Shown here piece after piece: positions 35,213 to 43,991 of a stretch of DNA of 64,000 nucleotides (position 1 is its first letter; every line of letters begins with the position of its first letter). The stretch spans positions 17,618-81,617 of the forward strand of contig CAIWXX010000183.1 in NCBI GenBank assembly GCA_903916735.1, given 5' to 3'. The notes below the pieces were generated by a model. The model was not told the DNA's origin. It saw only the letters and a list, made by a program, of their open reading frames with translations, and made no database searches. The DNA comes from an uncultured Acidobacteriota bacterium (lineage in GTDB: Bacteria; Acidobacteriota; CAIWXX01). The position numbers were made by a program, and so were the translations under genes.

Positions 35213-35716
35213 CTAGTTGACGCGATTGAGCGGCGTCCCGGTGATCGAGGGAGAGGAGGTCTTTGACGCCAGAAGCGAATCAATCGAGAAGGTCGAAAAC
35301 GGAAATAAGAAAAGTTGCACAGCCGGCAGAAGGAAAAGGAGATCCTCAAACAGCGTTGATTGTGCGATGTGCCGCCCAGTGCCGGTCAGGGTGAAACAGC
35401 CGCACGCCATGTCGACTCCCCGCCATAAATTGATCCCAATGGCGATGATAAAAATCACGAGTAGTGAACCCAGGATGAGGGCGCCTGATCTTGTCAGAAG
35501 TCCTGCCGCCAACAGAATCCCTATGCCCAGCTCAATCCATGGGAGTCCGATCGCCATCAAATTTTCCAAGGGAATCGGCAAGAGACGATAGTTGTGAACG
35601 GCTTCGGCGAAAAGGTCCGGGTGCCGTATTTTTTCAATGGCGGCGTAGATGAAAATCCCGCCCAAGAAAAGCCGGCAAAGAAGTGAGATCAATGGATGTG
35701 AAAAAAGTCGGCTCAT
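35213..35716 (-). CDS. DoxX/MauE-type membrane protein
   Basis: A 167-residue protein with four membrane helices (LLCRLFLGGIFIYAAIEKI; LENLMAIGLPWIELGIGILL; GALILGSLLVIFIIAIGINL; EDLLFLLPAVQLFLF). The MACGCFT motif after helix 3 is typical of MauE/DoxX proteins that handle thiol redox chemistry. It starts at ATG 35716, one base after the rhodanese stop (TGATATG), so the pair is coupled. Together they suggest sulfur or disulfide chemistry at the membrane, by inference. Confidence 0.8.
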   Translation of the reverse strand: MSRLFSHPLISLLCRLFLGGIFIYAAIEKIRHPDLFAEAVHNYRLLPIPLENLMAIGLPWIELGIGILLAAGLLTRSGALILGSLLVIFIIAIGINLWRGVDMACGCFTLTGTGRHIAQSTLFEDLLFLLPAVQLFLFPFSTFSIDSLLASKTSSPSITGTPLNRVN

Positions 35717-35717
35717 A

Positions 35718-36377
35718 TCATTTGGCAAGCGGATAGCCGGCCGCCACCCAGGCCGGATACCCGCCGGAAAAGACGAGAACATTCTTATAGCCCGATGCAT
35801 TCAAGCGCCGGGCCACCATCAAGCTGGCTTCGCATGTGTCACCGTCGCAATAGGCGATGATGGTTGATACACCCTGCAGCTTTTGCTTCTCGCGCGCGAG
35901 ATCCAAGTCGTATGAATATGCCGAGATGTTGATGGCCCCCTCAATGTGACCGGCCGCGAATTCCTCCTGTGTGCGAGCATCCACGAATCGAGCTGCTGCA
36001 TCGAATGAAAGAGCGGCAGCCTGTTCAAGCGTCATCGTCCTCATCGCCTCGGATGGCGACTGGTTGGGAGGAGATGCTTGGCCTGGTGCCGTGGTGGGAT
36101 TGTAAGGAATCAGCGCCGGTGGCTTGGCGATGAAAGGCAGCGGCTTTTCCATGAGGGCATTCCGGGCGATTCCGACACAGAAGAAAAAGCAAACGCAGAT
36201 GGCAGCGCCCGCGATCGTGGCCGGCCAATCCTGGATCGGGAACCATTTGATGGCTGGACCGCGAATCGTTTTCGGAGTCGAATTTTTTTTCATCGTGCTC
36301 TGCGGAGATTTTTCTGTTGTGGCGCGAGAGATTTTACTTTCCATTGATGTCACAAGAGGGACGGCAACCCCCCACAT
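35718..36377 (-). CDS. Membrane-anchored rhodanese-like protein
   Basis: A protein of about 219 residues with one N-terminal membrane helix (TIAGAAICVCFFFCVGIA) and a C-terminal rhodanese domain (VDARTQEEFAAGHIEGAINIS, then the active-site loop IIAYCDGDTCEASLMV and GGYPAWVAAGYPL). The catalytic Cys is present. The domain should face the periplasm. ATG 36377 lies 13 bases after the upstream stop; ATG 36344 is an alternative and neither has an ideal ribosome site. It is coupled to the DoxX/MauE gene. Confidence 0.82.
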   Translation of the reverse strand: MWGVAVPLVTSMESKISRATTEKSPQSTMKKNSTPKTIRGPAIKWFPIQDWPATIAGAAICVCFFFCVGIARNALMEKPLPFIAKPPALIPYNPTTAPGQASPPNQSPSEAMRTMTLEQAAALSFDAAARFVDARTQEEFAAGHIEGAINISAYSYDLDLAREKQKLQGVSTIIAYCDGDTCEASLMVARRLNASGYKNVLVFSGGYPAWVAAGYPLAK

Positions 36378-36390
36378 GCCCTCTTTGGCA

Positions 36391-37908
36391 CTACACGACC
36401 CGGGTCGCAGGGAAGAGGAGAGCATTTCCGCGCCCGATCACCTCGATGAATCCAGGTCGCTTTGACGGTTTCAGTTTGATCGGTTCGGAAGTGCTAAGGC
36501 CGGCAAGATAGCTGACATCGGCGATCAGCGGACCTTCATCCCCAATGTCCATGACAACAGGCGCCGTGCTGATTGCCAGTGCGACGATGCCGTCTCCCTC
36601 GATGCGCAGAAATCTGAAAATTGACGATTCCTCCAATTGGATTTTCAAAGTCGGCTGAATCGCAATGACATAGCCGGGCTTGACGAAGAAGAATTCACCC
36701 GTCAACCGAAGCAGATGGATGCGGAACTGGTCTTCGTAGAAGAGGAGCCGGCCGGCGGCGGAACAGTGAAGTAATCCTTCAATTCCGGCATAGGGTTCAG
36801 CAGCCAGCATGGCCTCGGCCCCGATCAGTCGTTGCGAGCCCGCAATCAGGCCCTCTTCGAAGCTGATATCCAGATAATTCCTGTTCAATATCCTGAATTC
36901 GTCGTTGTTCAATTTGAGCAGACCCTGCGATGGTTGAGTCAGGACTGTGATATTAAGCGCCTGAGGAGCTTGCTGGATTGAGGCGGGTTTGGGCGGCTCT
37001 TCGAGGGAAGCACCGGCTATTGAAGACGTCGATGTGGGCCCGCTCTTGCTTGGGGACGGAGGTGCAGGCTTTGGAAGAGCGGGGGATGACGTTCCTGGGA
37101 GGACCCGGTCGAGAGCCATCTCCAACTGCATTTCGGTTTCTTCTTTTCGATCAGGGTTGAAGAAGTCAGTCTTCTTCATGTAGGCGGGGAGAACGCGCGG
37201 CATCCTGAGGTTTCCCTCGGCTTCCTTTCCGATGGCCCCGACCGCTGGTTCGGGGAGCGCTTCAGGCCGGCGAGCCTGCCGGGAAACCGGCATGGGAAGA
37301 GGCGTCGTCGGAGTTCGCGTTGAATCAGCGCCGGCCGGGGCCGCTTCACGTGGTCCCGGTCGCAGCGGGCGAGCCGGGGCTGGGGCCGGGGACGGGGACG
37401 ATGGAGTCGGGAGAGGTTCCCCGCGCTCGGCATATCTCCGAAGCAGCTGCTCCATCTGCGCGATCATCTTGTCGTTCTTCGCCTTTTTATACTCATCGAG
37501 TGCCTGTACATATTTCCGCTGGCGTTCATAGATCAGGCCAAGATACATGCGCGCCCTGGGATTGTCGGGTTCCAAGGCGGCTGCTTCACCGAAGTGTCTT
37601 TCTGCAGCGTCGTATGTGTTCTGTTTCAGATAAATGAGCCCGATGTTGGAGTGGAGACTATAGACAGCCGGGTTTTTATCAATCAGGAGGTTGTAGATCG
37701 TTTTCGCCTCTTCAAGCTTATTAAGACGGAAGTAGGCCATGCCGAGGAGATTCAAAACCTGTTCATCATCGGGATGGATGCGATGTGCCGCCTCCAGCTC
37801 GGTCGCCGCCTCCTCCAGTTGCTGTTTCTGGAAAAATTCCTTCCCCTTGTTACGGTGAAGCAGGAATATTCCCTGGTCGAACGGCGCGGCAGCAGGGCTC
37901 TCAGGCAT
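36391..37908 (-). CDS. TPR protein with C-terminal AIM24-like beta domain
   Basis: A 505-residue protein. The N-terminal 165 residues hold three to four TPR units (GKEFFQKQQLEEAATELEAA; LNLLGMAYFRLNKLEEAKTI; SNIGLIYLKQNTYDAAERHF; MYLGLIYERQRKYVQALDEY). A Pro/Ser/Ala-rich linker of about 150 residues follows. The last 190 residues are beta-rich and resemble the AIM24/TRAP-like fold (LLHCSAAGRLLFYEDQ, FFFVKPGYVIAIQPTLKIQL, FLRIEGDGIVALAIS). The AIM24 assignment is tentative. The gene begins five bases after the lytic transglycosylase stop. Confidence 0.72.
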   Translation of the reverse strand: MPESPAAAPFDQGIFLLHRNKGKEFFQKQQLEEAATELEAAHRIHPDDEQVLNLLGMAYFRLNKLEEAKTIYNLLIDKNPAVYSLHSNIGLIYLKQNTYDAAERHFGEAAALEPDNPRARMYLGLIYERQRKYVQALDEYKKAKNDKMIAQMEQLLRRYAERGEPLPTPSSPSPAPAPARPLRPGPREAAPAGADSTRTPTTPLPMPVSRQARRPEALPEPAVGAIGKEAEGNLRMPRVLPAYMKKTDFFNPDRKEETEMQLEMALDRVLPGTSSPALPKPAPPSPSKSGPTSTSSIAGASLEEPPKPASIQQAPQALNITVLTQPSQGLLKLNNDEFRILNRNYLDISFEEGLIAGSQRLIGAEAMLAAEPYAGIEGLLHCSAAGRLLFYEDQFRIHLLRLTGEFFFVKPGYVIAIQPTLKIQLEESSIFRFLRIEGDGIVALAISTAPVVMDIGDEGPLIADVSYLAGLSTSEPIKLKPSKRPGFIEVIGRGNALLFPATRVV

Positions 37909-37913
37909 AGCGT

Positions 37914-38618
37914 CTATTTCAGTATCTTTTCAGCTTTGACATTGGGCGATTTAGGGGATGGCGGCACATTTGTGTATGTCGGATGTCCACTCCCGTCATC
38001 GACCAGGTAGATCGGTGTGCGGACGGCGTTCTGCAAGTTGCTACCGTAAATACGGCTAATCAGCTGGACATATCGACGGGTTTCTGGAAACGGAGGAATC
38101 CCATTGTACTTTTGAACTGTCTCCTCACCCGAATTGTAGGCGGCCAAAGACAATGCCGTATTTTCATTGAAGTGATCGAGAAGGAAACGCAGGTATTTGA
38201 TCCCGCCGGTGATGTTTGCCTCGGGGTTGAAGATGTCCTTGACGCCGAAACGCTGAGCTGTGGCTGGAATGAGTTGCATCAGGCCGCGAGCGCCTTTGTT
38301 GGAAACGGCTCGAGGATTGTAACAGGACTCGACCCAGATGAGCGCCTTGACGAGCGCCGGATCGATACCATGTTGACGAGCGGTCGCTTCGATATGCGCA
38401 TCATATAACTCCGGGGGGGTAATAGGCTTAAGCCCGATGGGGCCATAGGAAGTCTCTTTGCCACTGTCATCGATTTTCCTAAGAATGGCGACATCACCCT
38501 GAGGTGGAATATTCGTGATCGTGACGACACCGTTGGCGTCCATGTACTGGTAGATCGCCGCTTTCAGGGTGACGGGAATCATCCCGAGAAGCAGGAGAAC
38601 AAGAAATCGCATTCGCAC
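37914..38618 (-). CDS. Lytic transglycosylase with DUF4124-like N-terminus
   Basis: A 234-residue exported protein. After the signal peptide comes a DUF4124-like segment (IYQYMDANGVVTITNIPP), then an SLT domain. It has the catalytic Glu in LIWVESCYNPRAVSNKGARGL, the MQLIPATAQRFGV block and the LAAYNSGEETVQKY motif. It cleaves peptidoglycan glycan strands to anhydromuropeptides. GTG 38618 is chosen because GGGGAGG lies seven bases upstream. Upstream a TGCTATACT looks like an extended -10. It heads a five-gene minus-strand run. Confidence 0.9.
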   Translation of the reverse strand: MRMRFLVLLLLGMIPVTLKAAIYQYMDANGVVTITNIPPQGDVAILRKIDDSGKETSYGPIGLKPITPPELYDAHIEATARQHGIDPALVKALIWVESCYNPRAVSNKGARGLMQLIPATAQRFGVKDIFNPEANITGGIKYLRFLLDHFNENTALSLAAYNSGEETVQKYNGIPPFPETRRYVQLISRIYGSNLQNAVRTPIYLVDDGSGHPTYTNVPPSPKSPNVKAEKILK

Positions 38619-38911
38619 AGAGACGCCTCCCCTAGAGTGTCATAACCAGTATAGCACGGGATAGCACTCCAGCAGAAGCGCTTCGTATGTCTATTCATCC
38701 CGCGGCACCAAAATTGCCCAAGGCTTGGCAATGCTCTGGAAAGCCGGCGGATTCCAGAATGCCGCTCGGCCGGAGTTTTCCAGATTGGCCTGAGGCCGCC
38801 CAGAACTCGAACTTCTTGTGCTGACCTTGAGGCCAATGACCGGGATCCTATGGAAACAGACGAAAAACAAGGCCTTCCGCCGGTGACTTTTGTCGCCGGG
38901 CAGTGAATCAC

Positions 38912-40090
38912 CTACTGGTTGAATTCGTATGGACTACCTTCGAGCTCCTCCGTGCTCGTGGCCTCTTGCCCGAGGTGCGTCATTTGCTTTTCCATTTCCT
39001 CCTTGGCGACATCGGAAGTGGATTGGATGCCCTGCACTCGCAGCTTGAACTCGTCGGGATTGGTGGCCCACTTGAGCGCTTCTTCGTAAGTCACAAGGTT
39101 GCCTTTATAAAGAGTGAAAATGGATTGGTCGAATGTCTGCATGCCGTACTGTGAGACGCCGCCTGCGATCGCATCCCGGATAAGGCGCGTTTTCTCCTTC
39201 GTGATGACGCAGTCGCGGATGTACGCTGTGGATACCATGACTTCGACAGCCGGCACGCGGCCCAATCCGTCGGCACGCGGCATCAAGCGCATGGAAATGA
39301 CGGCCTTGAGAACGGCCGCGAGCTGCAGCCGGATCTGCTTCTGCTGATGCGGTGGGAAAACGGCAATGATACGGTTGACCGTTTCGACGGCATCCAGGGT
39401 GTGCAAGGTTGAAAGAACGAGGTGCCCTGTTTCCGCGGCCATGATGGCCGTTTCAATCGTCTCGTAATCCCGCATTTCGCCGACAAGGATGACATCAGGG
39501 TCTTGGCGGAGAGCGCTGCGCAAAGCCCCGGCGAATGACTTCGTATCGACTTCAACTTCACGCTGATTGATGAGGCTCTTTTTATCGCGGTGGAGGAATT
39601 CGATCGGGTCTTCGATTGTGATGATGTGTTCAACGCGCTGCGTGTTTACGAAATCGATCATGGCCGCCAGCGTCGTCGATTTGCCCGAACCCGTGGTCCC
39701 GGTGCAGAGGATCAGACCTCTGGTTTCAAGGCAGATCTTCTCGATCACCAGAGGCAGCATGAGTTCACGAACAGAAAGGATTTTGGTCGGGATGACGCGG
39801 AGGACCAAACCAACCGTGCCCCTCTGTTGAAAGACATTGCAGCGAAAACGGCCGAGGCCGGGGACAGAGTAAGCAATATCGATCTCCAGGTTTTCCTTGA
39901 ATTTCTGTTTCTGCCGGTTGTTCATGATGGAGAACGCCATGGCAATGGTGTCTTCCTGCATGAGCCGTTTCACTTCGACCATCGGGATCAATTCACCATT
40001 GACCCTGATGATCGGATGCGATCCGACTTTGAGATGCAGATCGGACGCTTTTCGCTCCGTGGCCATTTTCAGGAGATCGTTAATATGCAT
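38912..40090 (-). CDS. pilT: Type IV pilus retraction ATPase PilT
   Basis: A 392-residue secretion-type hexameric ATPase. It begins MHINDLLKMATERKASDLHLKVGS and has Walker A GTTGSGKST, the Asp box IEDPIEF, Walker B DVILVGEMRD and the His box TGHLVLSTLHT. The C-terminal tail carries the AIRxG-like region and an acidic extension. GGGGAGG lies five bases before the ATG. No pilB or pilC is nearby. It implies twitching motility or DNA uptake. Confidence 0.94.
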   Translation of the reverse strand: MHINDLLKMATERKASDLHLKVGSHPIIRVNGELIPMVEVKRLMQEDTIAMAFSIMNNRQKQKFKENLEIDIAYSVPGLGRFRCNVFQQRGTVGLVLRVIPTKILSVRELMLPLVIEKICLETRGLILCTGTTGSGKSTTLAAMIDFVNTQRVEHIITIEDPIEFLHRDKKSLINQREVEVDTKSFAGALRSALRQDPDVILVGEMRDYETIETAIMAAETGHLVLSTLHTLDAVETVNRIIAVFPPHQQKQIRLQLAAVLKAVISMRLMPRADGLGRVPAVEVMVSTAYIRDCVITKEKTRLIRDAIAGGVSQYGMQTFDQSIFTLYKGNLVTYEEALKWATNPDEFKLRVQGIQSTSDVAKEEMEKQMTHLGQEATSTEELEGSPYEFNQ

Positions 40091-40526
40091 CGGTTCCTCC
40101 CCGCCTAAATCTTATCAGTTCTCAGCTCCCGGTTGTCGGCTCCCGGCGTTTTTCCACCGTTTAGCGCCTTCTGATCCCAACACGGGAAAAAAATGAAAAC
40201 CCCTGATCATCACCGGCACCAACTCATTCTAGATTTCATGGCATCGGGTGTCAACAAAATCGGTGGTCGATCGATACAGCGACAAAGTCGAGCGTTGCCA
40301 GGAAGGAGTGAGATGCCCCGGGCCTGAAGCATGCAAAAATAAAAAATGCATACGCCGATTCAACCTCAACGTGTGGTTTTCAGCACCGATCAAAGCGGCT
40401 TCTCCTCATTAAGACGGATTTCAGGAACGTGTTTTTTCTCGATATGGATCTTGAAGAATAGCTGGAGGACGAACATAATTCCATACGGCTCGTGCCCGTG
40501 GCGAACTAAAAAGGGGGCTATTTCAC
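40091..40526. other. 436-bp divergent gap, nothing recognised
   Basis: No gene, tRNA or strong hairpin is seen. The stretch 40115-40145 has the low-complexity pattern ctcagctcccggttgtcggctccc. Similar text occurs near 14872 and 41560 and is probably repeat debris. Confidence 0.4.
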
Positions 40527-41507
40527 GTGATGACGAAACAGGAAAGATTGAAAGCGACATTTGCGGGTGAACCGGTTGATCGAGTTGCTGTCAGCCTGTG
40601 GAGACATTTCCCTGGTGATGATCAGAGAGCGGAGGATCTTGCTCTGGCCACCATTGCCTTTCAGCGCACAAACGATTGGGATTTTATCAAGGTCTCGCCT
40701 GCGAGCAGTTTTTGTATTCGAGATTGGGGTGTTGTGGATGAATGGGTCGGCGGAGATGAAGGCGACCGGCAATACCGGCGGCGCGCGATTCTCAATCCCG
40801 CCGATTGGACCGCTCTTCCTGCCCTCGATCCAACAGCGGGTAGCCTTGGATCGCAACTGCGCTGTCTTCGAATCATCGCCGCTGATGCTGGATCCGAAAT
40901 TCCATTTATCCAAACCATCTTCAGCCCGCTGGCGCAAGCCAAGAACCTCGCCGGTGCAGAACATCTGCTGGTGCACCTGCGGGAATGCCCCGATAAGGTT
41001 CATGCGGGACTCGAAACGATCACCCAAACGACCATCGGTTTCATTGAAGCGTGCGCTTCAACTGGAATGTCGGGAATTTATTATGCGGCTCAGCTCGCGT
41101 CATACCGTTCGATGAGTGATGCAGAATATCGGCAATTCGGCGAGCCTTATGACAGGCGCATTCTTGCCGCCGCTGCGGGTTTTTGGTTCAACATGCTTCA
41201 TGCGCATGGCGAAGATGTCATGTTTGATTTGCTGGCGCAATACCCGGTGCACGCGATCAACTGGCATGACCGCGAAAGCGAGCCGTCACTCAAGGACGGT
41301 CAATCACGATTCCGCGGCGCCGTTTGTGGCGGCCTTTCGCGATGGGATGATTTATTACGAGGTGATCCAGATCGCGTGCGAAGCCGTGTTGTTGATGCAA
41401 TCACACAAACCGGCGGCCGCCGGCTCATTGTAGCATCCGGATGCGTTTCGCCCGTGACGGCGCCATGGGGCAATTTGCGAGCGGTCAGGCAGGCCGTTGA
41501 AAAGTAA
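40527..41507 (+). CDS. Uroporphyrinogen decarboxylase (URO-D) superfamily protein
   Basis: A 326-residue TIM-barrel protein of the HemE/methylcobamide:CoM methyltransferase superfamily. It begins MTKQERLKATFAGEPVDRVAVSLWRHF, a typical opening, followed by DFIKVSPASSFC and late GGLSRWDDLLRG and IVASGCVSP. The HemE N-terminal arginine motif PVWxMRQAGR is missing, so it is not a haem enzyme. A corrinoid-linked methyltransferase-like or other C-C lyase role is possible. AAGGGGG precedes the GTG/ATG pair at 40527/40530. It has no functional neighbours. Confidence 0.8.
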   Translation: MMTKQERLKATFAGEPVDRVAVSLWRHFPGDDQRAEDLALATIAFQRTNDWDFIKVSPASSFCIRDWGVVDEWVGGDEGDRQYRRRAILNPADWTALPALDPTAGSLGSQLRCLRIIAADAGSEIPFIQTIFSPLAQAKNLAGAEHLLVHLRECPDKVHAGLETITQTTIGFIEACASTGMSGIYYAAQLASYRSMSDAEYRQFGEPYDRRILAAAAGFWFNMLHAHGEDVMFDLLAQYPVHAINWHDRESEPSLKDGQSRFRGAVCGGLSRWDDLLRGDPDRVRSRVVDAITQTGGRRLIVASGCVSPVTAPWGNLRAVRQAVEK

Positions 41508-41673
41508 CGGCAACAGAGACGGCTTTGCGGAGTGAAAAGTCGTGGCTCACCCGAGCTACCAGTCGCCGGTTCCCGTTTCCATGAATCCGTGGAGATGAGA
41601 TGCAGGGGAGTAGGTTGGAACTTGTGCTTGATCTGAGACCTGCCAACCGGAGGCCAAGAACTTCATGCTTCAG

Positions 41674-42627
41674 TTATCTCTTTACGATATCGCGCCAGTA
41701 ATTCAACAAGTCCATTAATGTTTGCTTGATGGGAATTTCGGGCTGCCAGCCGCACTGTTGGCGGATTTTTGAGGAATCTCCGCAGAATATCGGCATGTCG
41801 ACGGCCCGGCAACGTTCCGGGTCGACCGCAACATGCACCGTGCAGGCAGCGGATGCGACGAGTTGATCCAGGATGGAAGCCACTCTGATGGGCGTCCCTG
41901 AACAGACATTGTAGGCGTCGCCCGGAACCCCCCGTTCCACGACCATCGAATAGGCGCGGACCGTGTCACGCACATCAGTGAAATCGCGGCGGATGTCAAG
42001 GTTTCCGACAAGAATCGTGTTGTCTCTTTTGCGGCATTCGATTTCGGCGATTTGCTTTGCGAACGAGCTGGCAACGAAAATGGGTGATTGCCGCGGGCCG
42101 ATATGGTTGAAAGACCTGACGAGGAAAACCGCGAGTCCGAGGCTGCGGTGATATTGCTTTCCAAGATACTCCATCGCCACTTTGCTGACCCCGTAGGGGT
42201 TGCGGGGGTCGAGCTCGCAGTTCTCGGTGATCGGCTGCCGTTCAGGCGGCACCGGGCCATATTCTTCGGAAGAGCCGACGAGGAGAACGCGCGGCGGGTG
42301 AGGAGAAAGAGACGCGGCAGCATCGAGGACATTGAAGGCGCCGATGAAGTTCGTCTCGAGTGCGGCCCGCTTGCTTTCCCAGGCAATTTTGACATTTGCA
42401 ATGCCGGCGAGATGATAGATGACCTCCGGCGCAAATTCAGCGATGACGGCGCGGATGTCGTCGCTATGATTGATGTCGACGGTCCGTACCCATAGGCGCG
42501 GCAGTTCTTCCGCGCACCATGACTCGGGAGGCCAAGCCACGCCACCCACCTCGTGGCCGTGCGTGAGCAAGCTGGAGGCAAGATGAAAACCGGCGAATCC
42601 GCCGATCCCGGTGATCAGGCAACGCAT
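41674..42627 (-). CDS. NAD(P)-dependent SDR, GDP-6-deoxy-mannose reductase-like
   Basis: A 317-residue extended SDR. It has the Rossmann motif TGIGGFAGFHLASSL, VGSSEEYGPV for the catalytic Ser/Thr, YGVSKVAMEYLG for Tyr-x-x-x-Lys, and FTDVRDTVRAY. It is a paralogue of the upstream SDR gene and overlaps its end by 13 bases; the start at ATG 42627 fits the Rossmann motif. Such GMD/RMD pairs make GDP-D-rhamnose from GDP-mannose, and this would be the reductase. The split of roles is inferred from gene order and family resemblance. Confidence 0.75.
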   Translation of the reverse strand: MRCLITGIGGFAGFHLASSLLTHGHEVGGVAWPPESWCAEELPRLWVRTVDINHSDDIRAVIAEFAPEVIYHLAGIANVKIAWESKRAALETNFIGAFNVLDAAASLSPHPPRVLLVGSSEEYGPVPPERQPITENCELDPRNPYGVSKVAMEYLGKQYHRSLGLAVFLVRSFNHIGPRQSPIFVASSFAKQIAEIECRKRDNTILVGNLDIRRDFTDVRDTVRAYSMVVERGVPGDAYNVCSGTPIRVASILDQLVASAACTVHVAVDPERCRAVDMPIFCGDSSKIRQQCGWQPEIPIKQTLMDLLNYWRDIVKR

Positions 42628-43601
42628 GGACCGGCCCCGCTCCTTTTCAGTCTCTCCCGCCAATAGGCGAGGAGATCCTTCAGGGTCTGCTCCAGCGTGT
42701 ATCGTGGTTCCCAACCCGTGGCCTTTGTGAATTTGGAATGATCGCCCTGCAGGATGAGGACATCGCTCGGTCGCAACCGTTTCGAGTCGATCTTGACTTC
42801 CACCTTCGCGGTCGAAAGCCCGAGCAGGAGATCCAGCATGTCCCGGATCTTGATCGCCCGTCCCGAGCAGATGTTGTAAACCTCACCGCGCTCGCATTTC
42901 TCAGTGGCAAGCCAGTATCCGCGGACCGTGTCACGGACATCGGTGAAATCACGGATGGCATCGAGGTTCCCGACCCAAATGACGGGCTCCGCCAGACCCT
43001 GTTCAATGCGAACGATCTGGCAGGCGAAATTGGAATCAACGAAAACATCGCCGCGTCGAGGGCCTGTATGGTTGAAACCTCGAGTCCTCACGATGTTCAT
43101 CCCATACGACATTGCATATTGATAGCCGAGGTAATCTTGTGCAACTTTCGAGACCGCGTAGGGGCTCAGCGGCCGCAGAGGATTCGTTTCTTTGATCGGC
43201 ACTTCATCCGGATGCACCATCCCATACTCTTCGCTGCTGCATGCCAGCTGGATCCACGGGTTGATCCCAATCCCCCGGCAGGCTTCGAAGATGTTGAGCT
43301 GTCCGATGACATTCGTCGTGATGCTTTCGGCGGGCGCATTCCAGGAGGTCGGCACGAAGCTCTGTGCGGCCAGATGAAAGATCTTGTCCGGACGAACCTG
43401 GCTGATAACGTTTTTGGTCGAAGAGAGATCGCGCAGATCGCATTCGGTCAGGGTGATCTTATTCTCGATATGTTCGATGTTTTCGCGGCGGCTCCGCCAT
43501 CTCAGAATCCCAACAACTTCCACTTCCGGATGTTCCGCCAGGATGTAGTCAGCAAGATGGGACCCTGCAAATCCGGTAATCCCTGTAATCAGTACCTTCA
43601 T
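42615..43601 (-). CDS. GDP-mannose 4,6-dehydratase-like SDR
   Basis: A 328-residue extended SDR with TGITGFAGSHLADYIL, a CDLRD cofactor-site block, ACSSEEYGMV, YAVSKVAQDYLG (Tyr-x-x-x-Lys), GFNHTGPRRGD and IRDFTDVRDTVRGYW. It resembles GDP-mannose 4,6-dehydratase, which makes GDP-4-keto-6-deoxymannose. AAGGAGGTGTC precedes the ATG, the strongest ribosome site in the window. It overlaps the second SDR gene. The products should enter surface polysaccharide synthesis. Confidence 0.8.
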   Translation of the reverse strand: MKVLITGITGFAGSHLADYILAEHPEVEVVGILRWRSRRENIEHIENKITLTECDLRDLSSTKNVISQVRPDKIFHLAAQSFVPTSWNAPAESITTNVIGQLNIFEACRGIGINPWIQLACSSEEYGMVHPDEVPIKETNPLRPLSPYAVSKVAQDYLGYQYAMSYGMNIVRTRGFNHTGPRRGDVFVDSNFACQIVRIEQGLAEPVIWVGNLDAIRDFTDVRDTVRGYWLATEKCERGEVYNICSGRAIKIRDMLDLLLGLSTAKVEVKIDSKRLRPSDVLILQGDHSKFTKATGWEPRYTLEQTLKDLLAYWRERLKRSGAGPCVA

Positions 43602-43991
43602 GACACCTCCTTCAACGAATCAATCAGCCGGGCTATCCCGGGCAAAGAGGCGTTATTTTATATGGGAATTCCTCCGGGAGGCAAGCCGCATAAATAAGAT
43701 CCCCAGGATATTGTCAAAGTCAAGCCGGTGCCTCATCCCTTGATAAAGTGATAATCGAGTCCAATCTCGCCGAGCATCGGGCTTTGCGATATCGCATCCC
43801 TCATCCCTTCTCTCCTTTCATCGGCACAACGTGTTCTATTGCACACCATCTCCCGACACTGATCGATCTCCATCCAAGCGGCGAAAAAAGTCAGCTTCTC
43901 CTCTTGCGTGCCCGTTCCGAATCGCCTATCCTGTCGCCTGCTGAGACGGATTGTTTGAGAGGGCGATTGTTTCAATAGAGGAGGAATTCCA
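43602..43991. other. 390-bp divergent gap with repeat C
   Basis: No gene is apparent between the SDR pair and the aminotransferase. It carries a 22-base repeat (43714-43735) found identically at 62307-62328. Confidence 0.4.
43714..43735 (+). repeat. Repeat C, copy 1 (22-bp exact match)
   Basis: The 22 bases starting tcaaagtcaagccgg and ending tgcctca are identical to 62307-62328. Both lie in divergent intergenic regions in the same orientation. Confidence 0.6.

Noticed and set aside
40527..41507. HemE (uroporphyrinogen decarboxylase proper)
   Set aside because: The N-terminal arginine motif that binds the porphyrinogen carboxylates is absent and no haem genes are adjacent.
42738..43697. 319-codon plus-strand frame opposite the GDP-mannose dehydratase-like gene
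   Set aside because: Antisense shadow of a conserved SDR with a strong ribosome site on the minus strand.
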